In this document: piece after piece, positions 9,829-17,829 of the stretch
Layout of the letters: every line of letters starts with the position of its first letter
How positions within the stretch are numbered: the stretch's first letter is position 1
DNA from: Xestospongia bergquistia
Lineage: Eukaryota > Porifera > Demospongiae > Haplosclerida > Petrosiidae
Length of the DNA: 64,000 nt
NCBI GenBank assembly: GCA_963965975.1
Contig: OZ014418.1
Location: forward strand, 3,732,775 to 3,796,774
Direction: 5' to 3'
Made by a program: the position numbers and the translations under genes
Notes under the pieces: generated by a model
What the model was told of the DNA's origin: nothing
What the model saw: only the letters and a program-made list of their open reading frames with translations
The model's database searches: none

Positions 9829-10945
9829 ACAGTACAAACATTAAGAATCACGTATAAATATAAAATACAGCAGAGGTGCAGTCATATTAATCTGTTTCAC
9901 TTAAGAGAAGAAAGGAAAGCATGGTGATCACAATCGCGACACCGAAAAACTATAATTCTAACTTCAATTTGATTTAGCTTTTAAAAATCATGGAAAACAA
10001 AGTCAGATTGCAAGAAGAAAGTGCTGCCCAATTGTCTATGAAGAAAAGTAGGAGAGGTATGACCTTGTTAGTTTTGGGGTGTAATCCTTAGGTCAAGGGA
10101 GGAGCTGGGCTTGTCTGCTATTTTTTCCACTTAATAATTCTGATGTTGCTTTATTAGGAGCAAAAAGAAAAGCTGAGGAGGAACCAGATAGCAATAACAA
10201 AACTGAACGGAAAAAAGGATCAGGATATTCTATACTAAAGAACAGTTACTTACTTTAGAGTCACTGGTTGGTCAAAACAACTTCCCTGATATGTTTAAAA
10301 GAAAAGAAGTTGATATTAAGCTAAAACTGGAAGAAAAGAACGTACATGTAAGTCTAGATTACACATATATATAACTAAACTAAAGTGTGGCAAATATATA
10401 TATTTTTATTTTTTTTCAAACAGAATTGGTTCCAAAATAAACATTCCATGGAAAAGACAATTTCTGCCCAACTAAGTGCATGTGTACCTCTTTTACCTAG
10501 CTAATGTTCCATATTAACCAGTAGTGCTAGTAAAGAAAATGTCAGTCTCCCGATGACCTACACTACCACTAAATGATTTTCTGAACCCCCATTTTTCCCA
10601 CTGAGGTATTCCCCTAATCTCAACTCAATCAATACCCGTCAACCAATGAAGACTCAATACACAAAACAACAAACATCAACAAATTATTTTCAGAGATCCT
10701 CTACAACATGTCACTATGGATATGACTCATATGTCTATCCTTCACATCAACAAAAATTACATCAAACAGATCTGACAAACATGACATTGTTTTCCTCTAC
10801 CACTTATTCATACTCAGCTCCAATCAGGGCCAATTAACCACTACACCCACTCTTCATCCTGTCTTACCTCTATGTAGTCAATTGTTCTCTTATCCAAACT
10901 ACAGTTTACCTCCTACCACAGATGCAACCAATCCTGGCTCAAGAA
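9829..10945 (+). pseudogene. Divergent homeobox gene, copy A (three exons, decayed)
   Basis: Exon 1 starts at 9990 (MENKVRLQEESAAQLSMKKS) and ends at 10056. Exon 2 (10158-10347) begins with a basic/acidic linker (KRKAEEEPDSNNKTERKK) and after a one-base frame change reads the homeodomain helices 1-2: FYTKEQLLTLESL, FPDMFKRKEVDIKLKL, EEKNVH, then GTAAGT. Exon 3 (from 10424) supplies helix 3, NWFQNKH, with W48, F49 and N51 kept but R53 lost. The spacing PD.F.R.EVA.K..L.E..V resembles paired-like/Otx homeodomains. A Tyr/Ser-rich C-terminal part follows (SYVYPSHQQKLHQTD, TYSYSAPI). A stop after exon 3, the frame change, and a break at 10945 where copy B begins make this copy non-functional. Role if intact: DNA-binding transcription factor. 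Confidence 0.6.
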
Positions 10946-12056
10946 CCATATTAACCTGCAGTGCTGGCAAAGAAAATGTGAGTCTCCTAATGACCTATGC
11001 TACCGCTAACAGGGTTTCATTTAGGGGGGACGGAGGATTTGCCCCCCCTTGCCAGTCTTGCGCCCCCCCTCTTGGAAGTTATGTTAGCCATTTTTTTCAA
11101 GGGGTAATTGGAACAGAAACAGAACAGAAACTCAACACAAGGAATATATAGCATAAGATAACCTTAGGCTAAACACAAGGAGAATGTACAGTTTTAACCA
11201 ATAGTCTATGGGTGTTAAATTACTCCTAAGTGTCTTATCAGCACCAGAAATATGGTCATCTTGTCATGTCATTTGAAAACCACAAATGGTCTGAAAATGT
11301 GCCAGAAGCAATCTCAGAGGATCTAAAATTCAAAAATTTTCTGGGGGCATGCCTCCAGACCCCTCTAGAGGGCGCGCTGTTGCCCGCAGTCCCTTTCCCC
11401 CCCCTAAATTTTCTCTAAGTATTATTTCCCCCCCCCCTTGTCCATTTTTCTAAATGAAGCCCTGGCTAAACCATTTTCTCAAGCCCCTTGTTTCCCATCA
11501 AAGTGTTCTCCTAATTTTGCCTCAATGAACACCCCTCATCCAATGACAACTCAATACACAAGACAACAAACATCAAAACATTAGACCCTCTACAACAGGT
11601 TACTGTGGATACAAGTCATATGCCTATCCTCCACATCAACAAAAATTACATCGAACAGATCCGACAAACATAACATTGTCTTCCTCTACCAGTTATTCCT
11701 ACTCAGCTCCAATCACACCACCATTAACCACCACACCCATTGTTTGTCCTGTCTTACCTCTGTGTAGTCACTTGTTCTCTTATCCAAACTACAGTTTACC
11801 TCCTACTGCAGATACAACCAATACTTTGATAAATCCCCTGGAATTTACTTCACCACATCCTTGTGTCAATGATTACTTGGTATATCCACCCACTAACTAT
11901 GATATGACAATGAACCACATAATGTAAAATTGAAATGTAGTATTTTTTGGTATTTAACTTTATTAGTTAATTTACCTATTAAAAACTTTAAATTCAAATC
12001 ATTTTTTTGACTTATTATTGTGCATTAATTTAATATGTAACGGAATGTTACTTTTC
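10946..12056 (+). pseudogene. Homeobox gene copy B: C-terminal part and 3' flank only
   Basis: Sequence matching copy A from about 10511 restarts at 10946 (SAGKENVSLLMTYATA). After an inserted 455-base element it continues to a C-terminal frame with SYAYPPHQQKLHRTDPTN, TSYSYSAPI, LFSYPNYSLPPTADTTN, CVNDYLVYPPTNYDMTMN and a stop at 11925-11927. The 3' flank (TATTAGTTAATTTACCTA and on) is repeated after copy C near 17400. The homeodomain exons are missing. The junction at 10945/10946 joins two different points of the unit, as expected from unequal recombination. Confidence 0.6.
11010..11464. mobile_element. 455-bp MITE with C/G-tract ends, target duplication GCTAA
   Basis: Ends are CAGGGTTTCATTTAG and its inverse CTAAATGAAGCCCTG. 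GCTAA lies directly on both sides (11005-11009 and 11465-11469). Subterminal runs of G or C (11025-11074 and 11395-11440) and a GGGGGCATGCCTCCAG-like palindrome near 11342 lie inside. The CAGGG termini look hAT-like, although a 5-base duplication is short for hAT. No coding capacity of its own was recognised. It interrupts homeobox copy B. Confidence 0.75.
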
Positions 12057-12301
12057 ATAGTACAAACATTAAGAATTCATGTATGAACATAAAATACAGC
12101 AGAGGTGCAAACATTTGTCATATAAGTTTGCTTCACTTAAAGAAGATAGGAAAGCATGGTGATCACAATCACGACATTGAAAAACTAGAGTTCTACAATT
12201 TGATTTAGCTATTGAAAATAATGGAAAAAGAAGTCAGCCCACAAGAAAAAAGCACTGCCCAACTGTCTATGAAGAAAGGTTAAAGAGGTATGACCTAGTT
12301 A
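12057..12301 (+). pseudogene. Homeobox gene copy C, 5' flank and exon 1
   Basis: The sequence aligns with 9829-10065 of copy A, including the upstream flank. Exon 1 at about 12218 reads MEKEVSPQEKSTAQLSMKKG and then meets a stop before the GTATGACC donor, so it is broken. Similarity ends inside the first intron at about 12301, where a hAT fragment begins. The C-terminal remnants of this copy lie at 14589-14623 and 17155-17470. Confidence 0.6.
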
Positions 12302-12980
12302 TAGTGATCGGCAATACTATCGTTTAAGTATTGATACATACACAGTATCGAATACTAATCAATAAAAAAAAGACATCGAAATAATTAAACAAGCTTCATT
12401 CGATAAAGCCCCAGTGGGCACGATTTGGAATAAAAGTCAGTATGTAATAAATATGTTACTAAATGATTTTACTGCATATGCGCAAATGTAATAACACGTG
12501 CTTACGCTAGCTCATGCACAGCAGCAGATCCGCCTAGCACCTGTGTAGGTGTTTGCTTTTGGAGATGCTACAGCATGCTTACAGGCTGCTGAACGATTGA
12601 AGGCTGAAGTGGTCTCAACAATCACAGCTGAAAATAGCTCTCAAAACCTGGAAATACCGACAGAGCAGACATCTGGACTGTGGTCAATGATAGATAAGTG
12701 TTGTGGCCATTAGTTCACACCCATCCTCCACCACCTCAATACTTACATTGATGAGCCAAACCTTCCAAGAAAAGAGGATCCTATGAGGTGGTGGAAGGAA
12801 AAACAGGCAAGCTTTTCTACTTTTGCTCATCATGCCAGTACATATCTTGCCATTCCTGCTACCTCTGTACCAGCAGAACGACTCTTTTCTAAAGTTGGGG
12901 AGCTCACTTCGTTAAGAAGGAACAGAATTAAGTCCAAACATGTGGACATGATCCTCTTCGTAAATAAATAATGATGAACT
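12302..12980 (+). mobile_element. hAT transposon fragment with C-terminal dimerisation domain
   Basis: A plus-strand frame from about 12550 reads FGDATACLQAAERLKAEVVS and, after one stop, the frame 12783-12971 (62 codons) reads MRWWKEKQASFSTFAHHAS, TYLAIPATSVPAERLFSKVG and LRRNRIKSKHVDMILFVNK. WW...YL.IPATSVP.ERLFS..G...RNR..P..V is the hAT-C dimerisation motif. The 5' part of the transposase is absent, so only the last fifth or so of an element is present, inserted in the first intron of homeobox copy C. Confidence 0.75.
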
Positions 12981-13017
12981 GTAAAGTGAACATGTCTCAT
13001 TCATAATGTATACTGTA

Positions 13018-13487
13018 CAGCCATGGCTATATGTGGCCCCTGGTGTCACTTATGGCCCTTAACAATTTTTTTGTGGCCACAATCATTTATCTTGTTAATT
13101 ATATGATACTGTATTGAAATACTCCCAGTACTGTCAAATAGACTCTATTACAAAAATTTTTATCTCATGATCACAAATTCATCATTGAATGCAGCACATG
13201 GTCTACACTTAGACTAACAGTCATTTCAGCTTCTGGGCCTTCATCTATGTCAATTAGTTCTGAGCCTCTATTTTCAGAGACTGAAACTGATTCTAGTAGT
13301 ACAAGGTTAAGATCAGGGAAAAAGCCAAATGTACTGAAGTGATTGTGGCATCCTGAATGGGAGACTGCTTATCTTGTTTCATATGACAAGAAAACAGATA
13401 CATGTATGTGCTTGAAATGTAACAAAAATATTGACAGTATAAAGAAATATACTTTGCAAAGACACTGTGAGAAACTCCATCCAGATA
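13018..13487 (+). mobile_element. hAT-like transposon, 5' fragment with a zinc finger
   Basis: A possible terminus CAGCCATGGCTATATG lies near 13018. A plus-strand frame from about 13220 (SGPSSMSI, FSETETDSSSTRLRSGKK) passes one stop into WHPEWETAYLVSYDKKTDTC, MCLKCNKNIDSIKKYTLQRH and CEKLHPDT. This CxxC...H....H finger is the N-terminal module of a common animal hAT group, related to ZBED5/GTF2IRD2-type sequences. A Tigger element interrupts it directly after at 13488. Confidence 0.55.
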
Positions 13488-14095
13488 CAGTAGACCCTCG
13501 GTTATCCGAACCTTGCACATCCATCACCTCGAATATCCGATTTTTTTTGGAAGAACACACCCACGACACCATACCATGTGGTACCTAACTTAGTCACAAA
13601 TGGAAGTTGCTCCTCCTGCAAAAAAAAGAAAAAGAAAGGTCCTTACCATCAACCAAAAGCTGGAGATAATAAAAAAACTCGAAGCTGGTACTTCACAATC
13701 TAAAATTGGTGAAGAGTACGATATTGGGCAATCTACTGTTCTAGATATCAAACAAAACAAAACAAAACTAGAATCGTTTTCACGGAAAATGGTTGACATG
13801 GGAATGAATAAAGGCACAAAGATAATGAAAGTTGGTGAATATGAAAAGCTCGACCAAGCTTTATATGTCTGGTTTAAACAAGAAAGGGAGAAAAATACAC
13901 CTATCACTGGGCCAATAATCGCTGAAAAGGCCAAAGTTCTGTTCCCTTTACTTTATCAAGAAACAAGCAAACCTTTTAAAGCAAGTCAAGGATTTTTGTG
14001 GCACTTTTGCAACACGGAGTAAGGGAAATTAGCATTCAAGGGGAAAAATTGTCAGCAGATATGGTTGGGGCTACTGTTTTTCAAGAGAAGTAATG
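13488..14095 (+). mobile_element. Tigger/pogo DNA transposon, 5' fragment
   Basis: The left terminus CAGTAGACCCTCGGTTATCC follows a TA target dinucleotide, as in Tigger elements of the Tc1/mariner superfamily. It carries the first part of the transposase. The right end is not found: no inverse of the terminus occurs before 14600, so the copy is truncated near 14095. Confidence 0.8.
13600..14022 (+). pseudogene. Tigger transposase, CENP-B-type DNA-binding region
   Basis: The frame begins MEVAPPAKKRKRKVLTINQK and contains LEIIKKLEAGTSQSKIGEEY and IGQSTVLDIKQNKTKL, the first CENP-B/pogo helix-turn-helix. YEKLDQALYVWFKQEREK, PITGPIIAEKA and FKASQGFLWHFC form the second helix-turn-helix (CENPB HTH). 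A frame change follows, with ISIQGEKLSADM in the next frame. The DDE nuclease core is missing entirely. It would bind DNA at most. Jerky-like host genes share this fold, but the flanking terminus marks it as a transposon. Confidence 0.8.
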
Positions 14096-14420
14096 CTAGT
14101 TAAATGCTTGGAAGATTGTCTCAAAATCAAATCCGATTTCATAAACACCATTTGTCACTGCTTCCAACATTCCCTTTGAACTACACGTTGTAGGTAGCTG
14201 TATTGAAAGAAAATCAATGCTGAGTTCACCACTATTGTCTATTGTACAAACGGCTAAAAACCGTATCTCCACAGAAACAGTATTTGTGGGCTCAGAATGA
14301 TGCTCCTTTGTCCCTTCATTTTCCTTTAAAGGCAAGGGATGTGGCCTTTTGCCTCTTGTTTTCTTAGTAGAATTGAAAATTTTAGCCAATTGAGGATCCA
14401 TTTTTAGTTTGACACCTGGA
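14096..14420 (-). CDS. Unidentified minus-strand exon, 100 codons
   Basis: After an acceptor-like TTTTCCAG the minus-strand frame reads GVKLKMDPQLAKIFNSTKKT, a charged linker (RGKRPHPLPLKENEG), VSVEIRFLAVCTIDNSGELS, IDFLSIQLPTTCSSKGMLEA and ends FETIFQAFN. Amino-acid composition is balanced and the frame is clean, which suggests real coding sequence, perhaps the 3' exon of a transposon gene or a host exon. I do not recognise the family. It lies between the truncated Tigger and homeobox remnants. Confidence 0.3.
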
Positions 14421-14588
14421 AAATGACAGCTGCTACAGTTATACTTATATGTTTAACATATTATAATTAATTGCATTAGTCATTGTACATGCATTGTGAA
14501 ACTATAGGCAAGCATGGGCTAGTTGAGGTCCTCTGACTGATCATCCAACTAGACAATTTTCTTTTGGGCTAGTCCAAAGCCTACTTTT

Positions 14589-14623
14589 AGGGGCTGGATA
14601 CAACTCATATGTCCATCCTCCAC
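14589..14623 (+). pseudogene. Homeobox copy C, small C-terminal remnant
   Basis: GGCTGGATACAACTCATATG and the following bases match copy B around 11611-11640 (YKSYAYPPH). The match stops at the left end of the hAT element at 14624. The other side of the element resumes about 90 bases further along the copy B coordinate. Confidence 0.55.
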
Positions 14624-14787
14624 CAGTCTTGCCAACTAGTCAGATTTTTGTCGAACTTCTCAGATTTTGTTACCCTGTGTCGATGGTCAGACAGTTCATA
14701 CTAAAGTCAGATTTTTTAAAATTACTTTACTGATAATTACAAAATTAATAGAAATACACATGGCAGAGCAAGAGGACCAATCTTTTG

Positions 14788-14951
14788 TAGAGGCGGATCT
14801 ATGGGGGCCAGGCCCACCCTAAAATTTTGTCCCACCCACGTTACTTAGTGATGATTGATAGACTACGCCTTAATTAGTTAAGACTAATCGCACCTCTATG
14901 AATGATTAGCCTCAGGGCCCAACCAAGAACTTTTTCCTAGATCCGCCCCTG
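14788..14951. mobile_element. 164-bp hAT-type MITE with perfect 8-bp duplication
   Basis: ATCTTTTG flanks it on both sides (14780-14787 and 14952-14959). The left end TAGAGGCGGATCTA and right end TAGATCCGCCCCTG are inverted copies of a CAGGGGCGGATCTA-type terminus with two changes on the left. There is no coding capacity. It sits in the 5' region of the larger hAT, so it is the younger insertion. Confidence 0.9.
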
Positions 14952-15000
14952 ATCTTTTGATACCACTTATAGCAGTGAAGATAGTGATGAGTCATGTGAA

Positions 15001-16960
15001 GTGACAACTTTAACTAATGTCCTGAAACTAAACTACAAATTACTCCTCCCACTAAAAGGAAGAGAATTAGATGTGCATATAATGATGCATGGAAATCCAA
15101 TCCATGGAGCAAACCATATCCAGCAGGAGGTAAGGACTATGCTTGGTGTACGTATTGCTCTAAGTCTGTCAACATCAAAGCTGGTAGTAATGAATTTAAA
15201 AAGCATTCTTTGACAAAAGCACATAAAAAATGAAAAATCAATTCTTTCATCTACTTCACTCACTTCCTTAATAAATCAACATGATGTTGTGCGAGGAGAG
15301 ATTCTTATTGCAATATTTATTGCTGAGCATCATGTAGCTATAAGAGCTGTTGATCATTTGACAGAATTAATTAAAACCATATGTCATGATTCTAAAATAG
15401 TGAGTAAAACGAGATTTCATAGAACCAAAGCAACCACATTGATCCAGGTTATTGCAAGTGACATACAATCCTTGTTGATATATAAAGTCTGTAATTTCTT
15501 CAGCATTGCTTTTGATGAAACTACCGATGTGAGCACTACCAAGATTGTGGTAACCATGCCAAGATATTTTGATGAAGCCTGTGGCTCTGTGAATACTATT
15601 CTGTACAAGATTGATGAAGTACCAATTGCTGATGTAGAGACTTTATTTAATGTTCTTGACACTAACCTTACCAATGATTTGTTATCTTATGAGAAAATTG
15701 TGAGTGTAAGTACCAAAGGAGCTAAAGAAATTCAGTTACATCACGACTAATAGTGAAACAACCAGCTATATTTTCTTTACATTGCCCATGCCATGTCAGT
15801 GCTCTCATTTCATCTTATGCAGCAAAAAAGCTACCTAAGGATATTGAGGAACTTGTGTGTGATATTTTTTCTCATTTTAGTATGTCACCCAGACAAAAGT
15901 TCCTGTTTACAGAGTTTAAAAATTTGTTGAGTGTAAACCACACAAGTTGCTACATGCTACATAAACTAGGTGGCTGAGCTTGCAGCAAGTATTTGACAGA
16001 ACTTTAGAGCAATACCCTGTCCTTGTGTCATACTTTAGCAGTTATGAGAAAGAGTTCGTTTCAGTTATAAGAATTCATTCTCAGCTTTAAAATCATATCA
16101 CAAAATGTTACCTACTCTTTTTATCTGAAGCTCTGCCAGTTCTTAATAGCTTTAACCTTTTAATACAAGCTGGAGGGATTACTATACACCTCCCTTATGG
16201 TGAAATGTAAATGCAGTATCAAAAGATTTTGATGGCTTTTCTCAGACATGATGTTGTAGTTCTAGTTTCTCAAGGCTCGTTAAAAGACCTTGAAGAATGC
16301 CTTCATACAATTTCTTAAGATTAGAACATTGCGATATTGGTATTAACACTGAAGCTTACCTTCAAGAGTTAGTTGAAGGTGAGGGAAATGAAGAACAGAG
16401 AAGATATGTATCTGAGAGAGAAATCCAACAAGTTTGTGAGATCTGTGTGGAGTTTTGGATTGAATCTGCCTGTCAAACAAGGAAATGACTTCCTTTTAAT
16501 AATGCATTAATCAAAAATTTAGAGTGGCTACAACCACAGGCAGTATCAAGATTAATTGCTATTAGCAAGCAGGTAATAGAATGTGCTAAATGTTTGCCTA
16601 ATGTGGTTCAAACAGTTGAGATAGCACCATTAAAAAGAGAATGTACAGAATACCTGTGCACTTCCATCAATAGTGACAGTGACATTATTCTTGACAAATT
16701 CTGGACAAATGTATCTGTGATCAAGAATCCTGCCAATTTGCTTCGCTTCCCTTTGCTTAGTAAACTGGCTAAGGGACTGCTCATATTTTTCCATAGTAAT
16801 GTAGATTCAGAGCGTCTCTTTCTCAGTATAACTTGAGTAAGACAAAGCACAGGAATAGACTTAGTACTAAAATGATAAATGCACTACTTTGTATCGAGAC
16901 AAACATCAAGTCTGATTGCTACAAGTTTTCACCCACCAAATCACTTTTAAGAGCCTCCAG
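15001..16960 (+). pseudogene. hAT transposase (several broken frames)
   Basis: Pieces in order: GRELDVHIMMHGNPIHG with a BED-like finger (15040-15215); FIAEHHVAIRAVDHLTELIK and CHDSKIVSKTRFHRTKA; then FFSIAFDETTDVSTTKIVV holding the first catalytic aspartate region (15289-15750); SLHCPCHVSALISSYAAKKL (15753-15977), the CxxH region; and PLLSKLAKGLLIFFHSNVDS then ERLFLS (16740-16836), the dimerisation motif. At least four frames are needed. This matches hAT transposases of the type with a DESTD motif. It is inactive as read. Confidence 0.75.
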
Positions 16961-17154
16961 AAATCCTATTTCATCATTGAAAAACACATCAGAAAAATCT
17001 GACTCGGATGCTAATGAGTAATGAGTAAACATTGTACTGAGTAACTTTTAGCATGGTCAGATATATATTCAGATAATTGTATGTTAATGTCAGATAAAAT
17101 AAGATTTTTCTTGCAAAATGTTCAGATTTGCATGTGAAAAAGTTGGCAACACTG

Positions 17155-17470
17155 CTATTAACCACCACACCCACTCTTTGTCCTGTTTTACCTCTGTGTA
17201 GTCACTTATTCTCTTATCCAGACTACAGTTTACCTCCTACTGCAGATACAATCAACCCTTTGATAAATGCCCTGGAATTTACTTCACCACATCCTTGTGT
17301 CAATGATTACTTGGTATATCCATCCACCAACTATGATATGACAATGAACCACATAATGTAAAATTGAAATGTAGTATTTTTTGTTATTTAACTTTATTAG
17401 TTAATTTACCTACTCAATATCTTAAAATTCAAATCATTTTTTGACTTATTATTGTGCATTAATTTAATAT
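17155..17470 (+). pseudogene. Homeobox copy C, C-terminal end and 3' flank
   Basis: The frame reads LTTTPTLCPVLPLCSHLFSY, PDYSLPPTADTINPLINALE, CVNDYLVYPSTNYDMTMN and a stop at 17359-17361. It is about 90% identical by eye to copy B at 11727-11927, and the 3' flank repeats as well (17375-17470 against 11941-12040). Confidence 0.65.
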
Positions 17471-17829
17471 TTACAAAGTTAAAAGCACAACAAGTTAAGA
17501 CAATGTATACAACACAATAGAGTGTTGGTATACTAACAAAGGTTAACTATCTATAGTACATTGATTGCAAATAAAAATAAAATACAGTGAGTACAAATAG
17601 AAGAGTGCTTTGATCATGTTTCTTGTAAGTGGAATATGTTCCTCTTATATGACAGTAAGTATTAGCTATTTGTATGGACCAACTATAGTTTCTTTATTGA
17701 GTTTAGTTAACTATTACAGTAAAATTATTTCAAATTCATCATCTGTACTCCCTAAATCAGCTCTTAAAGCATGACATTAATTGGAACTGTATTCCAGAAT
17801 GTGATCAAAATGTAAGTACTGTTAAATAG
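17471..17829. other. No recognised feature
   Basis: AT-rich sequence between the homeobox 3' flank and the first Gypsy remnant. No gene, LTR end or repeat was recognised. Confidence 0.4.

Larger units (their letters stand above)
14624..17154 (+). mobile_element. hAT transposon (2.5 kb) with CAGTNTTGCCAACT ends
   Basis: The left end CAGTCTTGCCAACT (14624) and right end AGTTGGCAACACTG (to 17154) are inverted copies with one mismatch. Subterminal CAGATTT motifs occur near both ends. The interior codes for a hAT transposase with many breaks. No 8-bp duplication is seen at the edges, and the flanking homeobox sequence lacks about 90 bases compared with copy B, so the insertion was followed by, or caused, a flank deletion. 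A 164-bp MITE lies inside the 5' part. Confidence 0.75.
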
